23,213 nt of DNA from JBFELO01 sp041552055 (GTDB lineage: Bacteria > Acidobacteriota > Thermoanaerobaculia > Thermoanaerobaculales > Sulfomarinibacteraceae): NCBI GenBank assembly GCA_041552055.1, contig JBFELO010000077.1, forward strand, positions 1-23,213, written 5' to 3'. The notes beneath the pieces were generated by a model. That model saw only the letters and a list, made by a program, of their open reading frames with translations. It was not told where the DNA came from and did no database searches. The position numbers and the translations under genes are program-made. This document shows positions 19,891 to 23,213 of the stretch, one piece after another; the stretch's first letter is position 1, and every line of letters starts with the position of its first letter.

Positions 19891-21534
19891 TCACGCCGCC
19901 TCCGCCACCTCCTCTGAGTCTGTCGGGAAAAGCAGGCTCACGCCGAACGCGGATCCGGCAGCGAAGAAGAACGCTGGGACCAGCTCGTAGAGGTGATGCA
20001 GCCCCCACCGCTGGACCAGCCACCAAGCCAACAGGGTGAGAACAGTTGCCGCCAGCACCGCGGCCGAGTGCCCGACCTGAAACGATCCCGTCAGTCGGCC
20101 GATCATCAGAATCACGGCTGCCAGCACGATCGTCGCCCACCACACCTTCGCGAACGCCTCGGGGTTGCTGGCCGCGTCGCGGCCGAGCTTCCAGGCGACG
20201 GTGACTCCGATGCCGGTGAGCATGCACGCGAGCGCGCCGTACCGGTTCGCCCCCCGACGTCCGATCGCGAGCAGCATCAGTGGCGCGAAGCTGGCGCCGA
20301 GGCCGGACCATGCGAAGAGCACGAACCAGAACACCAGGCGCACCTCGGTGAGCGCGACTAGGATCCCCAACAAGCCCACCACCGCCACGGTCCAGCGGCC
20401 GAGCGTGAGGCTGCGCCGGTCGTCGGCCTGATACCCCATCGCTCCCTCGACAACGTCGTAGGACACGGCCGATGCGGCCACCAGCAGCTGTGAGGACACC
20501 GTCGAGAGGATCGCCGAGATGACCGCCGCGAGCAGGAGCCCGGCGATGACGGGAGGAACCAGCTGCAGCGCCATCGCCATGAGCGCCTGCTCTCCGTCGG
20601 CCAGGGAGGGCAGCATGACCCGCGCGGCCAGCCCCACGAGCCCGGCGCCGTAGAACACGGTCACTCCCCACAGCATGGCGATGGTCTTCAATCGACGGAC
20701 TTCGCGTTGGTTTCGCGCCGCCATGTAGCGGGTGATCACGTGCGGCATGCCCGGATACCCGAGGCCGATCCCCAGCTCGCCGATCACGAACCCCCACAGA
20801 GCAGGCCCGATCCGATCGCCCCCGACCGTGATCAAGCTCGGGTCGATGGCCGCCAGACCGCCGAACAGGGAGCCGAACCCACCAAGATGGGCGATGGCGT
20901 AGAGCGGGAGGGCAATGAGCGCGACTGCCACCAGCAGCCCCTGGAACAGATCGGTCCAGGCGACCGCCCGGAATCCACCGAGCAGGGTGACCAGGACGAT
21001 GACGGCCGCCCCGATCACGACGCCGAGCAGGTACCCGGTGCGGCCCTCCAGGCCGAGGGACGACGAGAATGCTTTCCCAGCTGCGGTCATCTGAGCCGCC
21101 ACGTAGCCCATCATGCAGACCAGGATGATCGCGGTCGCGGTGATCCGCAGCACGTGTCGCGGGTCGCCCCAGCGGCGGGTGATGACGTCGGTGAGTGTGA
21201 CCGAACCCTGGGTCTCGGACATCCGCCGCAGGCGCGGCGCCACAAGGTACAGGTTCACGAGGTAGCCGAGCAGGCAGCCCGGGGCGTACCACAGCCCTGA
21301 CAGGCCGTGGGTGTAGGTCATGCCGACCGCACCGAGGGTCACCCAGCCCGACTCGGAGCTGGCGGTGGACGAGATGCCCGCGGCCCATGCGCCGAGCGAT
21401 CGACCGGCGAGGTGGAAGTCCTCACCGCCGTGGGTGCGGCGGCCGGCAGTCCAGCCGATCGCCAGGAGCACGCCCAGGTACGCGACCATCACGATCGCGA
21501 CCGTGGTGATGGTGGAGGCATCTGCGCCGGTCAT
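19891..21534 (-). CDS. putP: Sodium/solute symporter, PutP-like (SSS family)
   Basis: 547 aa polytopic protein with about 13 membrane segments and the SSS core. Visible: LAGRSLGAWAAGISSTASSESGWVTLGAVG (TM2 region), GELGIGLGYPGMPHVITRYMAARNQREVRR, and AAVISAILSTVSSQLLVAASAVSYDVVEG (TM8, with the paired serine/threonine residues of the sodium site). These resemble Na+/proline symporters more than glucose or pantothenate carriers; the substrate is inferred. The ATG at 21534 has GGGGGA 5 nt upstream and overlaps the stop of a 40-aa membrane peptide (ATGA). The long frame upstream of it is not coding. Confidence 0.88.
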   Translation of the reverse strand: MTGADASTITTVAIVMVAYLGVLLAIGWTAGRRTHGGEDFHLAGRSLGAWAAGISSTASSESGWVTLGAVGMTYTHGLSGLWYAPGCLLGYLVNLYLVAPRLRRMSETQGSVTLTDVITRRWGDPRHVLRITATAIILVCMMGYVAAQMTAAGKAFSSSLGLEGRTGYLLGVVIGAAVIVLVTLLGGFRAVAWTDLFQGLLVAVALIALPLYAIAHLGGFGSLFGGLAAIDPSLITVGGDRIGPALWGFVIGELGIGLGYPGMPHVITRYMAARNQREVRRLKTIAMLWGVTVFYGAGLVGLAARVMLPSLADGEQALMAMALQLVPPVIAGLLLAAVISAILSTVSSQLLVAASAVSYDVVEGAMGYQADDRRSLTLGRWTVAVVGLLGILVALTEVRLVFWFVLFAWSGLGASFAPLMLLAIGRRGANRYGALACMLTGIGVTVAWKLGRDAASNPEAFAKVWWATIVLAAVILMIGRLTGSFQVGHSAAVLAATVLTLLAWWLVQRWGLHHLYELVPAFFFAAGSAFGVSLLFPTDSEEVAEAA

Positions 21535-21653
21535 GCGGGTCCCCCAGAATTGGTACGGTCGCGCACAGCCGTCACCGCCACGAGGATCGTCAATGCCAGC
21601 GGGAAGCCCCACAGCAAAAGATGAGCACTCAACTGAAGGTGGACATCGTTCAT
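21531..21653 (-). CDS. 40-aa single-span membrane peptide coupled to the symporter
   Basis: Begins MNDVHLQLSAHLLLWGFPLA and ends RDRTNSGGPA: one membrane helix (about 9-29) followed by a charged tail. The stop overlaps the symporter start (ATGA). Small membrane proteins encoded just before SSS carriers are known (for example beside panF), so an accessory subunit is plausible. There is no good ribosome site, but an extended -10 (TGTTACTCT) ends 7 bp upstream, suggesting a leaderless transcript. Confidence 0.65.
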   Translation of the reverse strand: MNDVHLQLSAHLLLWGFPLALTILVAVTAVRDRTNSGGPA

Positions 21654-21660
21654 GCGCCAA

Positions 21661-21669
21661 GAGTAACAG
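21661..21669 (-). promoter_or_regulatory. Candidate extended -10 of the symporter operon
   Basis: TGTTACTCT on the minus strand fits TGnTAnnnT. The predicted start near 21654 is next to the ATG of the 40-aa peptide. Confidence 0.45.
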
Positions 21670-21840
21670 TGCATCGGCCGTGGTCCGAGGATTCGAGGTG
21701 ACCGAGAGATAAGGGTCCACCCGCACGACGCCCGAGGCTCGCTACTCGAGACTCTGCAAGGGCCCCTCACCCGCTCTGAGCGACGTCTCTTGCAGCGTGA
21801 TCGAGCGGCTCGCGGTGCGCGGGAGGGAAGCTCGGTCCTC

Positions 21841-21849
21841 TGCTACACT
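21841..21849 (+). promoter_or_regulatory. Candidate extended -10 of surE
   Basis: TGCTACACT fits TGnTAnnnT. The start near 21856 leaves a 16-nt leader containing the GGAGG ribosome site. Confidence 0.5.
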
Positions 21850-21871
21850 CCAGCGACTCGGAGGACGGAAC

Positions 21872-22774
21872 ATGGTTTTGAGATCAGCCATCACGGTGGT
21901 GGCAGCGTTATCCATGGCCGGAGCGCTGTCAGCCGGACAGCCGTTCCACGTCATGGTGGTCAACGACGACGGAATCGATGCACCGGGCCTCGCGGCCCTT
22001 GCGGAGGTGCTGGCGGCTGATCCTGCCTACCGGGTCACGATTGTCGCGCCGGCGGAGCAACAGAGTGTTACGGGCCACGCCCACGTGACCCGACGCGAGG
22101 TGCCGGTTCGTGAGCACGCTCCCGTCGCCGGCTCGACGGCCTGGTCTGTTGGCGGAACGCCGGCGACGGTGGTTCGGCTCGGATTGACGGCGCTGCTGGT
22201 GGACGACCCGCCCGACCTCGTGGTTTCGGGCATCAACCGAGGGGAAAACGACGGTCTCGGTGCGTGGACCTCGGGCACGGTGGCAGCGGCCCGCGAGGCA
22301 GTGCTCGTGGGCGTGCCGGCGTTGGCGTTTTCCCTGCAGCTGAACTGGGATGAACCCAAGCCCGATTTTGTTGCGGCGGCACGCTGGGCGAAGCCCGTGG
22401 TCGATGCGGTGAGGGCCGGTGGCCTGCCGACGGGCGTCTACCTGAACGTGAACATCCCGCGAAATACCGATTCGGTGCGCGGCTACCGCCTGGCCCGAAT
22501 GGGCGTGGCACGGCCCGCGGTCGCCCGATTCGAACCGGTACGCGACGAGGTGGGGGCTCGGTGGTACCGGAGCCGGTGGCGACCGCCCGACGAGACCGAG
22601 CCCGGTACCGACAACCGGGCCTTGGAGTCGGGCTGGGTTGCCATCGCTCCGCTCGGACTGGACCAGACCGACTACCGTGCCCTCTCGACCCTCCAGGAGC
22701 TGGAGCTGACCGATCCGGAGGCGGTAAACCCGACCGTCCCGTTCGAGGACGGGGTGGTGATGGAGGGCCACTGA
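21872..22774 (+). CDS. surE: SurE-type 5'/3'-nucleotidase with signal peptide
   Basis: 300 aa. The SurE core: VVNDDGIDAPGLAAL (metal aspartates 32-33), AEQQSVTGHA (Ser65), DLVVSGINRGENDG (Asn122) and SGTVAAAREAVLVGVPALAFSL, then PTGVYLNVNIPR. The family removes phosphate from nucleoside monophosphates and short polyphosphates. Unlike the usual cytoplasmic enzyme, the core is preceded by MVLRSAITVVAALSMAGALS and AGQ, a typical Sec signal with a signal-peptidase-like end, so this one probably acts in the periplasm. The ATG at 21872 has GGAGG 7 nt upstream. It stands alone, without the pcm, nlpD or rpoS genes often found beside surE. Confidence 0.9.
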   Translation: MVLRSAITVVAALSMAGALSAGQPFHVMVVNDDGIDAPGLAALAEVLAADPAYRVTIVAPAEQQSVTGHAHVTRREVPVREHAPVAGSTAWSVGGTPATVVRLGLTALLVDDPPDLVVSGINRGENDGLGAWTSGTVAAAREAVLVGVPALAFSLQLNWDEPKPDFVAAARWAKPVVDAVRAGGLPTGVYLNVNIPRNTDSVRGYRLARMGVARPAVARFEPVRDEVGARWYRSRWRPPDETEPGTDNRALESGWVAIAPLGLDQTDYRALSTLQELELTDPEAVNPTVPFEDGVVMEGH

Positions 22775-22865
22775 GAGCAAGTCTAGGGACGGCCGTTTGA
22801 GACCGATACGGCTTGGTGAAGTCGACGCGGTCTTCTGCAGTCGCGCTCCCAGCGGTTGCCACCTG

Positions 22866-22925
22866 CAACATTCTTGGGCCTGGTCGGCGTTCGTGTGTGG
22901 AGCAGACGGGTTCCCAAGAATGTTG
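22866..22925. repeat. Perfect 13-bp inverted repeat with 34-nt loop
   Basis: CAACATTCTTGGG (22866-22878) and its exact reverse complement (22913-22925). Arm and loop sizes resemble the element at 13001-13079 although the sequence differs. No T-tract follows. Confidence 0.85.
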
Positions 22926-22959
22926 AAGAGGGCACGCCCGCACAGCGCGCCCTTTGCGA

Positions 22960-22993
22960 CCCTCGCGAAGAAGCCCTCGCGACCTCGAAGCCG
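22960..22993. repeat. Dispersed 34-bp repeat, copy 2
   Basis: Matches 9823-9856 at 30 of 34 positions. It contains an internal near-duplication of CCTCGCGA and lies 34 bp after the inverted repeat. Confidence 0.65.
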
Positions 22994-23172
22994 CCGACCA
23001 TCGGGAGGAGATGAGGGCATGGCCGCCCGCCACTCAGCCAATGCCACGGCAGTGAAGAACGACCCGACCTCTCAGCGGATCATCCCCTTGCAGCCAGCTC
23101 TCTGCATCCTGAGTGCCGGGCTGCGGGTGGGGGGATGAAGTAATCGTCCGAGACGAGGTCTGCTGTGGATTC

Positions 23173-23213
23173 TCACCCCTCATCCCCTCATCCCCTCACC
23201 CCCCCCACTCCCC
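23173..23213. repeat. Octamer array, TCATCCCC
   Basis: TCACCCC, TCATCCCC, TCATCCCC, TCACCCCC and a C-rich tail; it runs to the window edge and may continue. Confidence 0.75.

Larger units (their letters stand above)
22775..23213. other. 439-bp non-coding end of the window
   Basis: No credible gene. It holds a 13-bp perfect inverted repeat, a second copy of the 34-bp dispersed repeat, and an octamer array at the very end. Short open frames here are made of repeat sequence. Confidence 0.6.

Noticed and set aside
19835..21388. 517-codon minus-strand frame overlapping the symporter in another frame
   Set aside because: Arg/His/Gly-rich shadow of the symporter gene.
22783..23138. Two overlapping frames (72 and 113 codons) at the right end
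   Set aside because: They consist of the inverted repeat and dispersed repeat sequence, with no ribosome site and no domain.

Overview
This is a GC-rich, densely coding bacterial chromosome segment. A bacterial-type mevalonate route, sigma-54 promoters with a matching AAA+ activator, a type IV prepilin-like gene and many degenerate 6-8 bp intergenic arrays suggest a Gram-negative soil or sediment lineage of the Acidobacteriota/Myxococcota kind. That placement is inference; no rRNA or marker gene is present. No tRNA, rRNA, IS element, integrase, phage gene or CRISPR array was found.

Left part (1-9060), all minus strand. Read in the direction of transcription it holds mvaD, a phosphomevalonate kinase, a fused HMG-CoA reductase/mevalonate kinase, and idi. 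This covers every step from HMG-CoA to IPP/DMAPP; HMG-CoA synthase is not in the window. The genes overlap or nearly overlap, except for a 321-bp gap before the fusion gene, and all use TTG or GTG starts. Next come a ppsR-type kinase/pyrophosphorylase, a voltage-gated K+ channel with a C-terminal zinc ribbon, a polyprenyl-phosphate glycosyltransferase (GT2) and a membrane GT-C-like protein cut by the window edge. Isoprenoid synthesis may feed polyprenyl-phosphate to the two glycosyltransferases.

Middle part (9200-17460). An orphan RsbW-like ATPase faces an exported sulfatase-superfamily hydrolase. Then, all on the plus strand: a prepilin-like protein, a stand-alone response-regulator receiver, a GAF/AAA+/Fis enhancer-binding protein, and a partner-switching operon (51-aa hydrophobic peptide, RsbW-like ATPase, STAS antagonist, GAF-SpoIIE phosphatase). 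Three near-consensus sigma-54 promoters (TGGCAC-N5-TTGC) drive the prepilin, the receiver and the partner-switching operon. Each sits 23-26 bp from the start codon. The activator has GVATGV where GAFTGA is usual, and two 17-bp dyads suited to be its binding sites lie between it and the operon. This is the most interesting system in the window: a possible sigma-54-driven partner switch.

Right part (17460-23213). A FadR-like TetR repressor has a perfect 22-bp palindrome over its own promoter. It is divergent from a fold-type-I aminotransferase. A PutP-like sodium/solute symporter is translationally coupled to a 40-aa membrane peptide, and a SurE-type nucleotidase carries a signal peptide.

Most intergenic gaps hold degenerate tandem arrays of 6, 7 or 8 bp. 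Several are paired with a second array in opposite orientation, so that they could fold into long hairpins. All of this was read by eye; no similarity search was run.
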